64,000 bases of DNA, from contig JBGCET010000001.1 of assembly GCA_045106555.1 (NCBI GenBank), positions 28,304 to 92,303 on the forward strand. Direction: 5' to 3'. Below the pieces are notes generated by a model, which was not told the origin of the DNA, did not search any database, and saw only the letters and a list, made by a program, of their open reading frames with translations. Position numbers and translations under genes: made by a program. The stretch is from JANQOZ01 sp045106555. GTDB taxonomy: Bacteria; Pseudomonadota; Gammaproteobacteria; Xanthomonadales; SZUA-38. Positions 51,869-60,200 of the stretch are shown here, piece after piece; the first letter of the stretch is position 1, and every line of letters begins with the position of its first letter.

Positions 51869-53218
51869 ATGAATCTGGCTCAGGACAGCCTTTATATCTG
51901 CGACGACCACGCAGAACGTGCGGAGGCATTTGCAAAATCGGCGGACGCGTTAGGATACGCAACCACGATTGGAGACGGTCGGGAGAAGCGACACAACTCT
52001 TCTCCGAAATTAATATTGTTGGGTTGCGACAACCGCAATCCTGAGTGGTCAACCAAGAAAGCGGACTTAGCGACACGCTATCCGGATGCTCGGTTTGTTC
52101 ACATCGACGAGGAATCGGCAAAGCTTAGCGAACCGACTCAGTTGCGTCGCTTACTCAAGCCTTCGAAGGCCGAACCCAGAAGTTTATCGTTGGGTCGCAG
52201 TCGATCGATGCGTGAGCTTTGGGCGGCCGTCGAACGAGTGGCAAAATTCAACGTCACGGTGTTAATCACTGGAGAGACCGGCACTGGCAAAGAGGTGGTT
52301 GCAAGGCGCATTCACCAGCTTTCTACTCGGTCAAACAAACCGTTTGTTGCGGTCAATTGTGCGGCGATCCCCTCCGATCTTCTGGAAAGTGAGCTGTTTG
52401 GTCACGAGAAAGGGGCATTTACCGGGGCCACTAAACGACGCCCTGGCCGCTTTGAGCGGGCTCAGGGCGGCACGCTGTTTCTAGACGAAATTGGCGACAT
52501 GCCTCTGTCGATGCAGGCCAAATTGCTGCGTGCTTTGCAGGAACGCTGCATAGAGCGAGTGGGCGGCGATCAGGAAATTCCAATTGATGTCCGAGTGGTT
52601 GCAGCCACCCATCAAAACCTGCATCAGTCCATTCAGGACGGCGAATTCCGAGAGGACCTTTACTACCGCTTGAACGTGTTTCCGGTAAAGGTTCCGCCGC
52701 TGCGCGACCGGGCCGAAGACCTGCGGGATCTGATCGAGTTTTTTACCGAGAACCTGCAGCGAGAAGGGCGCCCTGCCCCGCTGTTTACCGGCGAAACCCT
52801 GGCCAGACTGCACCAATATCATTGGCCAGGAAACGTCCGTGAGCTGTGCAATTTGGTGGACCATCTATCGGTGATGTTCCCAGAAGAGCGGGTGTTCGAA
52901 TCCGACCTGCCTGAGTCTATTCGCGGCTTTCAGCGACCGACAGAACAGGCGGTTGCCCCAACCCGTGAGCGCTTGCCCAACGAGTTGTTAACCGATCAAA
53001 GCCCGGAGGAACACACGCCCGTGCTTCCACGGTGCGGTGTGGACCTGGCGGATTACCTGAAAACTCAGGAACAGTCTTTGATACTTCAGTCCCTGGCTCA
53101 AACCAGTGGCGTGGTGGCCAAGGCCGCGAAACTGCTGGGCTTACGAAGAACCACTTTGGTGGAAAAGATGCGCAAATATGGCATCGAGAAAAACGACGTG
53201 TCGCCAGTGGTCGGCTGA
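51869..53218 (+). CDS. fleQ: sigma-54-dependent activator, FleQ/FlrA-like
   Basis: A 449-residue enhancer-binding protein. The N-terminal domain (about 1-110) is a degenerate receiver-like domain. The AAA+ domain (about 115-340) has Walker A GETGTGKE, the sigma-54 contact loop GAFTGA in LFGHEKGAFTGATKRRPGRF, Walker B GGTLFLDEIGDMP and a late WPGNVRELCNLVDHL. The C-terminal Fis-type helix-turn-helix ends LGLRRTTLVEKMRKYGIEK, which is very like FleQ, the master regulator of flagellar genes. No fleS/fleR genes follow, so the flagellar role is inferred from domain likeness. A strong terminator follows. Confidence 0.85.
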   Translation: MNLAQDSLYICDDHAERAEAFAKSADALGYATTIGDGREKRHNSSPKLILLGCDNRNPEWSTKKADLATRYPDARFVHIDEESAKLSEPTQLRRLLKPSKAEPRSLSLGRSRSMRELWAAVERVAKFNVTVLITGETGTGKEVVARRIHQLSTRSNKPFVAVNCAAIPSDLLESELFGHEKGAFTGATKRRPGRFERAQGGTLFLDEIGDMPLSMQAKLLRALQERCIERVGGDQEIPIDVRVVAATHQNLHQSIQDGEFREDLYYRLNVFPVKVPPLRDRAEDLRDLIEFFTENLQREGRPAPLFTGETLARLHQYHWPGNVRELCNLVDHLSVMFPEERVFESDLPESIRGFQRPTEQAVAPTRERLPNELLTDQSPEEHTPVLPRCGVDLADYLKTQEQSLILQSLAQTSGVVAKAAKLLGLRRTTLVEKMRKYGIEKNDVSPVVG

Positions 53219-53240
53219 CACGACGGATAATCCGGGACCA

Positions 53241-53268
53241 GAGGCCGCCTTCGGGCGGTCTTTTTTTT
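53241..53268 (+). terminator. rho-independent terminator after the FleQ-like gene
   Basis: GGCCGCC (53243-53249) pairs with GGCGGTC (53254-53260), one pair being G-U, around a TTCG loop, and is followed by eight T residues. It ends transcription of the activator gene and separates it from the arginase gene. Confidence 0.9.
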
Positions 53269-53343
53269 GGCGGTGTTCTCAGGCTGCCCAGAGCGCGATC
53301 CGTCTGCGATAATCAGCGCCTGACAATAAAGGAATTACTGGCC

Positions 53344-54264
53344 ATGAATGACCAAAATGCTCCTGTTCGGATTATCGGCGTACCCATGGACTTGGGTGCC
53401 AGTCGCCGAGGCACAGATATGGGGCCATCGGCCATGCGAATCGCCGGCTTGGGCAAAGCCCTTCGTGGCTTGGGGCGTGAGGTGGCTGTTGAAGAAGACA
53501 TTCCGGTCCCGGCAATGGAAACCCGTGCCCCCGAGTCGGTTTCAGCGCGGTTTAAAGACGAAATTTTGTCGGTCTGCGAAACGTTATGCAGTCGGGTTAA
53601 ACGGTGTCTTGACGAGCAGGAAGTGCCGCTGGTGTTGGGCGGCGACCACTCCATCGCCATGGGTACTGTGTCGGGTGTGGCTAGTCATTTTCGCGACCAG
53701 AAAAAGCGCCTCGGGCTGATCTGGTTCGACGCTCACGGCGATATGAATACGCCATCGTCCTCCCCCACTGGCAATATTCATGGCATGCCGCTTGCCCACC
53801 TGTTGGGCACCGGCGACCAAGACCTTTGCAATATCGGAGGTTTTGGCACCAAGTTAGATCCAACCCGCGTTGCGCTGGTAGGCATCCGGGATATTGATGA
53901 CGACGAACGACGCATCATTCGTGAGTCGGGGATTCATGCGTACACCATGCGCGATATCGATGAAAAGGGAATGGCACGAGTTGCTAAGGAAATTATCGAT
54001 GTGGTTGCTGGTGACACCGATGGTTTCCACGTTAGCTTTGATGTGGACGGATGTGATCCTTCAGTGATTCCAGGCTCAGGTACGTTGGTGCCCGGTGGCG
54101 TAAATTACCGAGAAGCGCACCTCCTGTTGGAAATGTGTGCTGATACTGGGGGCATGAGTTCGATGGAAGTGGTTGAGCTCAATCCGTTTCTTGACACGGG
54201 AAATGTCAGCGCAGAACGAACCCTGGGAATGATCCTGAGTGCTTTTGGTAAGAAAATTCTTTAA
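53344..54264 (+). CDS. arginase family hydrolase (arginase)
   Basis: A 306-residue ureohydrolase, most like arginase (arginine to ornithine and urea). The three manganese-binding motifs are intact: LGGDHSIAMGT near 100, WFDAHGDMNTP near 127 and SFDVDGCDPS near 232, with the glutamate near MEVVELNP close to the end. The beginning VRIIGVPMDLGASRRGTDMG is the arginase (RocF-like) start rather than that of agmatinase. The ATG at 53344 has AAGGA ten bases upstream. The gene is single, directly after a terminator and directly before the GGA-rich RNA gene; its stop codon lies inside the candidate GacA site. Confidence 0.93.
   Translation: MNDQNAPVRIIGVPMDLGASRRGTDMGPSAMRIAGLGKALRGLGREVAVEEDIPVPAMETRAPESVSARFKDEILSVCETLCSRVKRCLDEQEVPLVLGGDHSIAMGTVSGVASHFRDQKKRLGLIWFDAHGDMNTPSSSPTGNIHGMPLAHLLGTGDQDLCNIGGFGTKLDPTRVALVGIRDIDDDERRIIRESGIHAYTMRDIDEKGMARVAKEIIDVVAGDTDGFHVSFDVDGCDPSVIPGSGTLVPGGVNYREAHLLLEMCADTGGMSSMEVVELNPFLDTGNVSAERTLGMILSAFGKKIL
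54247..54264 (+). promoter_or_regulatory. candidate GacA upstream activating sequence
   Basis: GGTAAG (54247-54252), six bases, then CTTTAA (54259-54264) matches the GacA/UvrY box TGTAAG-N6-CTTACA at 9 of 12 specified positions with the exact spacing. It overlaps the arginase stop codon. Possible -10 elements follow at 54272-54277 (TATATA) and 54296-54301 (TAAATA). The match is imperfect and the distance to the start is uncertain. Confidence 0.4.
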
Positions 54265-54304
54265 ATAATTCTATATAGCGCTGATTTTAAAAGAATAAAT
54301 ACAC

Positions 54305-54548
54305 TGAAAAACCCACCAAGGCGATGTGCAAACCAATGTCACAAGGATGTTTCAGGCATTGATTGAATGGATCATTCGCGGTCCAATAAACGTGCTCTCG
54401 ATGTGTGTGTAACACCAAGTCTTCAGGACGAAGCAGGGGGAATTCGGCAAGGACGTCGAACTAGCGCACGCGATGGAAGTTGAGTGGAATTGATAACCAG
54501 CGCGGTGCCAGAGGCCCGGTTTGTTGAAGCCAAACCGGGCTTTTTTTT
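54305..54548 (+). ncRNA. candidate CsrB/RsmZ-family regulatory RNA
   Basis: A roughly 240-base intergenic stretch that ends in a strong rho-independent terminator and has no credible protein gene. It contains seven GGA triplets (54345, 54369, 54426, 54439, 54451, 54475, 54486). Two lie in exact CANGGAYG consensus sites for CsrA/RsmA (54342-54349 and 54448-54455). Several GGA triplets sit in hairpin loops: ACA[AGGA]TGT (54341-54350), GAAT[GGATC]ATTC (54365-54377), CTTC[AGGAC]GAAG (54421-54433) and TTCGGC[AAGGAC]GTCGAA (54443-54460). GGA in loops repeated along the molecule is how CsrB, CsrC, RsmY and RsmZ sequester CsrA/RsmA. The 5' end is an estimate from a possible -10 at 54296-54301. Confidence 0.72.
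54514..54548 (+). terminator. strong rho-independent terminator of the GGA-rich RNA
   Basis: A perfect ten-base-pair stem (GCCCGGTTTG, 54514-54523, with CAAACCGGGC, 54531-54540), a seven-base loop and eight T residues. Its position about 250 bases after the arginase stop means that it ends a separate transcript rather than the arginase message alone. Confidence 0.95.
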
Positions 54549-54584
54549 GTCTCGGTTTTCTGTGTCTCAACCCTTCTGTAAGCG

Positions 54585-55109
54585 CTACTCCGGCCACTCG
54601 TAAGGAGCGACTTCAGCGCTTTCCAACGTGTACCCGGCCTGCCCCATGGCGCTCTCAAACCCCTGCGCTTTCATCGTGCCGGAAACCCAAAACGGATCCC
54701 ATAGCGATTTGAGTTCAAACGGCTTGTTGAGTTTGACGTACACCAATTGATTGGGCGGCGGCGGCGGTACGTGGATACACGCACCAAAGTAAGGCACCAG
54801 GAAGAACTCCGACAACAGACCCACTTCATCGGATTCAAGCGGCACGATAAACCCTGGCAGGCGCACGTTCTGCCCTGCCAATTCCATAACCAGCGTTGAG
54901 GCCGGTGACGCAGCCGGGCTGGCTTGCTCCAACAAATCGTCTAACGACGAGGTGGAGGCCGCATTGGCTGCCATGGCTTTTTCTTCGGCTGGGACCAGGT
55001 CATCCCACTTGAGTTCTTTCACGGGTTCCTGGGCTGATGCCGCCATGACAGCAGTAAGCGCAGCCACAATCAGCGCCGGATGCAGCAGCCAGGACCTTAA
55101 TGATTCCAC
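54585..55109 (-). CDS. exported DUF3299 family protein
   Basis: A 174-residue protein with a signal peptide (SWLLHPALIVAALTAVMAASAQ) and a DUF3299 domain: LKWDDLVPAEE near 32, VRLPGFIVPLESDEVGLLSEF near 80, and the conserved FLVPYFGACIHVPPPPPNQ near 103. The cysteine of GACIH is family-conserved. Its function is unknown; such proteins often sit beside ABC transporter or metal-related genes, which is not so here. I chose the GTG at 55109, with AAGGGA upstream, because it begins the signal peptide; the ORF extends to 55223 without support. It is convergent with the GGA-rich RNA gene. Confidence 0.85.
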   Translation of the reverse strand: MESLRSWLLHPALIVAALTAVMAASAQEPVKELKWDDLVPAEEKAMAANAASTSSLDDLLEQASPAASPASTLVMELAGQNVRLPGFIVPLESDEVGLLSEFFLVPYFGACIHVPPPPPNQLVYVKLNKPFELKSLWDPFWVSGTMKAQGFESAMGQAGYTLESAEVAPYEWPE

Positions 55110-55296
55110 GATGTTTATCCCTTCACGAGCGGTAAGAACCCTATTGTGCCACTGCTGAGCGCAGAAGGTGCCCTGCCCCGTGCAGTCTACGGCTTTGGAG
55201 GTTGAATCTAGCCCGTTGGTCACTTGCGTTGTGCTGTACCCATTGGCACTCTACCGCCCTGTTTTTCCACCGCGCTGACACTAAAGGACACCTCTT

Positions 55297-58200
55297 ATGA
55301 CCCGATCCGGGAGATTGGTAAATCGCTCAGGCGCCGGCCTGTTGGCATTGCTGCTGTTGATGATGGTGGCCGCGCCGGTAACCGCCGCAACGCGAATGTT
55401 GAGATATCCCGATGTTCACGCCAATCAACTGGTGTTCAGTTACGCGGGGGATTTATGGTTAGCGCCAGTCAACGGCAGCACCCCGGCACGCCGGCTGACC
55501 TCACACCCTGGCGTCGAACTGTTTCCAAAGTTCTCGCCCGATGGGCAACAGGTTGCCTTTACGGGCCAATATCGCGGCGATGATCAGGTGTACGTGATGA
55601 ATGTTGCCGGCGGGGAGCCGCGCCAGCTCACCTGGTACCCCACCTCGGGGCCATTGCCCGCTCGCTGGGGAACTGAACATCAGGTGTACGGGTGGTCGGC
55701 AGATGGTCAGTCAGTGTTATTCCGCTCACAGCGCGAGGATTTCAACAACCGCCGACTATATACGGTGAATGTTGACGGGGGATTGCCTGCAGTGCTTCCC
55801 ATGCCAAGGGCCGGATCAGGGGATTTTTCTCCGGATGGTCAGCATGTTGTTTACTCACCCCTGTTTCGAGACTTTCGCACCTGGAAACGTTATCAGGGCG
55901 GCTGGGCGCAAAACCTATTTGTCTACAACCTGAAAGACGATACCGCCAAACAAATTACCTCTCATATCCGTACCGAGCGTGATCCGGTATGGCTAGACCA
56001 GGGCATTTATTATGTGTCTGACATTGACGGCACCCTGGAGCTTTATCGGTACAACGCCGATACCGACGGACACACGCAGGTAACCCAGCACGACACCTGG
56101 GACATTAAATGGGCCAGCGGCGATGGCCGCCAGCGCATTGTGTATGAAGTGGCTGGCACCATCGGTTTATTCGACGCATCCACCGGCACAGAAACCCTGC
56201 TCAATATTACTGTGCCCGACGATTTTGTCAGACGCACGGCGCGGCAGATGGATGCCTCAGAGCAGATTGAAGACTTTGACCTTTCCACCGATGGTAAACG
56301 GGCGGTATTCAGCGCTCGCGGCGACATTTTCAGCGCCCCAGTGGAACACGGTGTTACCCGAAATCTCACTCAACTGGGAAGCGCCCACGACCGCGCAGCG
56401 ACGTTCTCTCCCGATGGCAGCCAGATTGCGTTCATCAGCGACCGCAGCGGCGAGGAGCAGATTTACGTTATCCCCCATGATGGTGGAGACGCAAAAGCCC
56501 TAACGCCCTCGCGCCCTACCCGACTGTACGGCTTGAGCTGGGCCCCGGACGGGGAGCGCCTGGCCTTTCACGATCATACCGGCCAGGTGTGGGTGACAGA
56601 CGTTAAAGGGCGGGAGACGAAAGTTGTCAGAAACCCTTTGGGCCCTATCAGTGACTACGTCTGGTCTCCAGACTCCCGCTATCTGGCGTTCAGTCAGTCC
56701 ATGGAGAGCGGCTTTTATTCAATCCACGTGTGGTCCCGTTCGTCTGGCGACATCACGATGGTAACCGACGGCTTTTTCAATGCTTTTGGTCCGGATTTCA
56801 GCGCTGATGGACAACACCTGTATTTTGTTGGCGACCGGGAGTTCGCGCCCCAGATTGGTTCATTTGAGTGGAACTACGTGGCCGATCGAGAAAGCCGGGT
56901 TTACGCACTGGCCCTGGCTGCCGACGGCCCCAACCCGTTCGGCCCACGCAACGACGAAACCGGCGTTGATGACGACAAGGACGAAGACGAAGACGAGGAA
57001 GACGATTCCGTTCGAGTCCGGATCGATTTTGACAACATCGCCCAACGTGTCATTCGCCTGCCCATTGATGCCAACAACATCTATGGCGTTCAGGACGTGG
57101 ACGGTGGACTGATCTACATCACCGGTGGTCCGTTTTTCTATGGCCGGGAAAGCTCAAGCCCGGTGAAGCTGCAGTACTTTGATTTTGAAGGTCGGGAAAG
57201 CGAGGAACTGCTGGAAGAATTTCGTGGGCTGAGTGTTCCGGACGGCGGCGACTACCTGCTGGTGCGCCTGGGAGACGGCTATTCGCGTATTGAGATTGGC
57301 AATGCCGACAAGCGCAAGAAAGTCAGTACGGCAAACCTGACGGTGCAGCGCGCGCCTGCAGAAGAGTGGCCGGTAATCTTTGATGAAGTATGGCGACGGT
57401 TTCGCGATTACTTTTACGTTGCCAACCTGCACGGTTACGACTGGGAGGCCCTGCGCCAACAATACCGACCGCTGGTGGCAGACGTTTCCACCCGGGAAGA
57501 TTTGAACACGCTGATGGGTGAGATGATTGCCGAACTCAATGTGGGCCACGCTTATGTATCTGGTGGCGACCTACTGGACGGCGACCGTTCATCCGTTGGC
57601 CTGCTGGGGGCTCGGTTTGACGTGGAAGGTGAACACTATCGGTTTGCCCACATTTACGCCGGCGATAACGCAGAACCTAAATATCGATCACCGTTAACCG
57701 AGGTGGGTGTTGAGATCAGCGAAGGCGATTATCTATTGGCCGTCAACGGCCGAACCCTTGGCGCCGCGGATAACCCCTATGCCTTGCTGACCAATCAAGG
57801 CAATCAGCCGTTGGAACTGCTGGTTAATAGCAAACCACGTACTAAAGGCGCGCGCCGGGTGCTGGTGCAACCGGTATCCAATGAGAGCAATCTGGTTTAC
57901 CTGGAGTGGGTTGAGCACAACCGCCAATACGTTGCCGACAACACCGATGGGAAAGTGGGCTATCTCCATATTCCTGATATGGGAGCCGACGGCATCTACG
58001 AATTTATCAAGTGGTACTACCCGCAAATTCGTAAACAAGGCCTGGTGGTTGACGTTCGAGGCAACGGCGGCGGTAATGTGTCTCAGATGATACTGCGGCG
58101 CCTGATGCTCAAGCCTTTGGGTTTCGGCTATCAAGCGCATCGCAGCGCCGTACAAGCCTACCCAGGCCCCGCATTTAACGGCCATATGGCTGCCCTCATC

Positions 58201-58548
58201 AGCGAAGATTCAGCGTCTGACGGCGATATCTTTCCCCACTATTTTCGCCAGGCAGGCCTTGGCCCGCTGATCGGAAAACGCTCTTGGGGTGGTGTGATTG
58301 GCATCACCAGTCACGGGCCGGTGATGGATGGCGGCGCGGTTTTTGTGCCGGAATTTGGCATCGCCGATGCTGAAAATGGCTGGATTGTGGAAGGCGAAGG
58401 GGTGGCGCCGGATATTGAAGTGGACAATAACCCGGTAGGGTTTGACGACGCCCAGCTGGACCGTGGCATCAGCGAAGTGATGGCCCGTATTAAAGCCAAT
58501 CCGCCGCTGTGGCCACCTAAACCCGCTGACCCCATAAAGCTGAATTAG
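55297..58548 (+). CDS. tricorn-type protease (TolB-like propeller, PDZ, S41 peptidase)
   Basis: A 1083-residue exported protein. A signal peptide (ending AAPVTAATRM) is followed by two beta-propellers of TolB/WD-like repeats (about 35-560; segments such as FPKFSPDGQQVAFTG, AATFSPDGSQIAFISDRSG and WAPDGERLAFHD). A very acidic D/E linker lies near 565. Then come a tricorn C1 domain (EVWRRFRDYFYVANLHGYDW), a PDZ domain (about 770-860) and an S41 peptidase domain. The histidine in LNVGHAYV, the nucleophile serine in SEDSASDGD and the glutamate near VEGEGVAPD match the tricorn catalytic residues. Tricorn homologues degrade peptides; here export is likely. The neighbouring peptidase operon fits peptide scavenging. 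Confidence 0.92.
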   Translation: MTRSGRLVNRSGAGLLALLLLMMVAAPVTAATRMLRYPDVHANQLVFSYAGDLWLAPVNGSTPARRLTSHPGVELFPKFSPDGQQVAFTGQYRGDDQVYVMNVAGGEPRQLTWYPTSGPLPARWGTEHQVYGWSADGQSVLFRSQREDFNNRRLYTVNVDGGLPAVLPMPRAGSGDFSPDGQHVVYSPLFRDFRTWKRYQGGWAQNLFVYNLKDDTAKQITSHIRTERDPVWLDQGIYYVSDIDGTLELYRYNADTDGHTQVTQHDTWDIKWASGDGRQRIVYEVAGTIGLFDASTGTETLLNITVPDDFVRRTARQMDASEQIEDFDLSTDGKRAVFSARGDIFSAPVEHGVTRNLTQLGSAHDRAATFSPDGSQIAFISDRSGEEQIYVIPHDGGDAKALTPSRPTRLYGLSWAPDGERLAFHDHTGQVWVTDVKGRETKVVRNPLGPISDYVWSPDSRYLAFSQSMESGFYSIHVWSRSSGDITMVTDGFFNAFGPDFSADGQHLYFVGDREFAPQIGSFEWNYVADRESRVYALALAADGPNPFGPRNDETGVDDDKDEDEDEEDDSVRVRIDFDNIAQRVIRLPIDANNIYGVQDVDGGLIYITGGPFFYGRESSSPVKLQYFDFEGRESEELLEEFRGLSVPDGGDYLLVRLGDGYSRIEIGNADKRKKVSTANLTVQRAPAEEWPVIFDEVWRRFRDYFYVANLHGYDWEALRQQYRPLVADVSTREDLNTLMGEMIAELNVGHAYVSGGDLLDGDRSSVGLLGARFDVEGEHYRFAHIYAGDNAEPKYRSPLTEVGVEISEGDYLLAVNGRTLGAADNPYALLTNQGNQPLELLVNSKPRTKGARRVLVQPVSNESNLVYLEWVEHNRQYVADNTDGKVGYLHIPDMGADGIYEFIKWYYPQIRKQGLVVDVRGNGGGNVSQMILRRLMLKPLGFGYQAHRSAVQAYPGPAFNGHMAALISEDSASDGDIFPHYFRQAGLGPLIGKRSWGGVIGITSHGPVMDGGAVFVPEFGIADAENGWIVEGEGVAPDIEVDNNPVGFDDAQLDRGISEVMARIKANPPLWPPKPADPIKLN

Positions 58549-58568
58549 GGCCGCAAAGTGGGTTCGGC

Positions 58569-60197
58569 TTACCAGCAGTAAACGCCTTCTGCTGGTCGCT
58601 GGGGCACGGAAAAGACGTTTTTGAACCTTCGACTGGTGTCTGTTAGTGCCATCGATGCCGTGCGCGTTCGCTGTTGAAAATTCATCAACACTGACGCATA
58701 CCTGGGGTCGTTGGCTAAGTTGACCCGTTCAGCTGGGTCTTCGCTCAAGCGAAACAGCTGCTCAAAAATCGGTTTATCATCACTGAAATCCAGATGCTGC
58801 TCCTCATAGGGGCACCCCTGAGGTTGCAGATAGCGAACGTACTTCCATTCCTGGGTTCGGATGGCTTCGATGAACGGGTTTCCCTCCGCCGTTGTTAAGC
58901 TCTCCAAAAAGACTTCTTCACGCGGCGCCAGCCGGGTTCCAGACAATAGCGCCCTGCCCTGCATGATCTGCGGTATGGGCAGGCCCGCGTGGGTCAAGAT
59001 TGTTGACGGCACATCAATGCTCAGCACCAGGTCGTCGATGGTTAGACCCCGCTGGGATGCCGGCGCGCGGGGGTCGTAAACGATCAACGGAATGCGGGCC
59101 ACCAGGTCGTAGAGCAGACCCTTGCCGCCGGTGCCATATTCGCCGTTAAGCAGGCCATGGTCGCTGGCGTAAATAATGATGGTGTTGTCGGCAATGCCCT
59201 GCTGTTCCAGTTCACTTACCAACTGGCCAACCACCGCGTCGATGCCTGAGATAGTTTGGTGGTATCGAACCAGATGTTCTGGCTGCAGTTCTCGCTGGTA
59301 GTTGTAGGCGTACCATTGTTTGCGCGCTTCGTGGTCAATCACCCCTTCAGGGATAAACTGATAGGGGTCTGCACCCACATCAGAGGGCAAGGGCCACTCG
59401 CTGTCTCGATACAGAGAGCCGTAAAAAGGGTGACCCTGGAGAACTGGGTTATTGTTCGCAGCAAAGCCCATGACATCGCAGCCCCTTGGCTGGCAATTTT
59501 CTTCAGCCCCGTCCGGAAACATGGAAGACACGATGGAATTGTGTGGGGCGGAAAAGCTCACCGACAAGCTGAACGGACTATCTGGCGGGCGGCTTCTTAG
59601 AAAATCTGTGATGTACTCGCCCATGATTTCGGTGACGATGGATTTCTCGGCGTTCTTGTATGTATGCGTGGCGGGGTTTCCCGGCAGGTCTTTGGGGAAA
59701 AACGGCAGCCAGCCATCGTGGCCGCGCCAGTAATCAAACTTGGCTGATGCGCCCCCGTCCAGCTGGTAATACTGCACCCCAAATTTGCCCACAAACCCAG
59801 TGTGGTACCCCGCGTCTTGCAGAAGCGCAGGATAGGTTTCGTTCCACTGGGCCTCGGATACCTGATACGGCGAATTGAACCCCAGGCCGCTGGTGCGCTC
59901 GTATTGGCCTGAGAAAAAGGCAAACCGGCTGGGCGCACAGATGGGTTCAACGGTGAACGCCTGGGTGAAGCGGGTACCCTCTTGGGCCAGCGCATCGATG
60001 TGGGGCGTCTGCACAAACGGATGGCCAGCCACCGACAGTGAGTCGGCGCGCTGGTCGTCGGCAAGCAAGAAAATGATATTGGGTTTGGCCGCAGCGGCGG
60101 CCAATGGGTCATCGGATGATGGGCTTTGGATACCCTCACTGCAGCCACCGGCAATCGCTAATATTGCCACCAGCAAAGCACACTGAACCCCCTTCAT
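58569..60197 (-). CDS. sulfatase, lipoprotein
   Basis: A 542-residue type I sulfatase-family enzyme. The signal peptide ends in the lipobox AGGC (C19), so it is lipid-anchored in the envelope. The metal-binding LLADDQRADSLS near 45 and the active-site C-x-P-S-R in ICAPSRFAFFSGQYERTSG (C87, R91), where the cysteine becomes formylglycine, are intact. ASDHGLLNGEYGTGGKG near 340 supplies the second metal/substrate region. The substrate is unknown; the family includes polysaccharide and choline-sulfate sulfatases. An activating sulfatase-maturase gene is not in the window. It is last of a three-gene operon, three bases after the dipeptidase. Confidence 0.9.
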   Translation of the reverse strand: MKGVQCALLVAILAIAGGCSEGIQSPSSDDPLAAAAAKPNIIFLLADDQRADSLSVAGHPFVQTPHIDALAQEGTRFTQAFTVEPICAPSRFAFFSGQYERTSGLGFNSPYQVSEAQWNETYPALLQDAGYHTGFVGKFGVQYYQLDGGASAKFDYWRGHDGWLPFFPKDLPGNPATHTYKNAEKSIVTEIMGEYITDFLRSRPPDSPFSLSVSFSAPHNSIVSSMFPDGAEENCQPRGCDVMGFAANNNPVLQGHPFYGSLYRDSEWPLPSDVGADPYQFIPEGVIDHEARKQWYAYNYQRELQPEHLVRYHQTISGIDAVVGQLVSELEQQGIADNTIIIYASDHGLLNGEYGTGGKGLLYDLVARIPLIVYDPRAPASQRGLTIDDLVLSIDVPSTILTHAGLPIPQIMQGRALLSGTRLAPREEVFLESLTTAEGNPFIEAIRTQEWKYVRYLQPQGCPYEEQHLDFSDDKPIFEQLFRLSEDPAERVNLANDPRYASVLMNFQQRTRTASMALTDTSRRFKNVFSVPQRPAEGVYCW

Positions 60198-60200
60198 GGT

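Noticed and set aside
53032..53343. 104-residue N-terminal extension of the arginase ORF
   Set aside because: It overlaps the FleQ-like gene in another frame and crosses a strong terminator; the family start is at 53344.
54352..54658. Minus-strand ORFs opposite the GGA-rich RNA (54352-54597 and 54461-54658)
   Set aside because: They cross the strong terminator and the end of the DUF3299 gene and have no recognisable domain or ribosome site.
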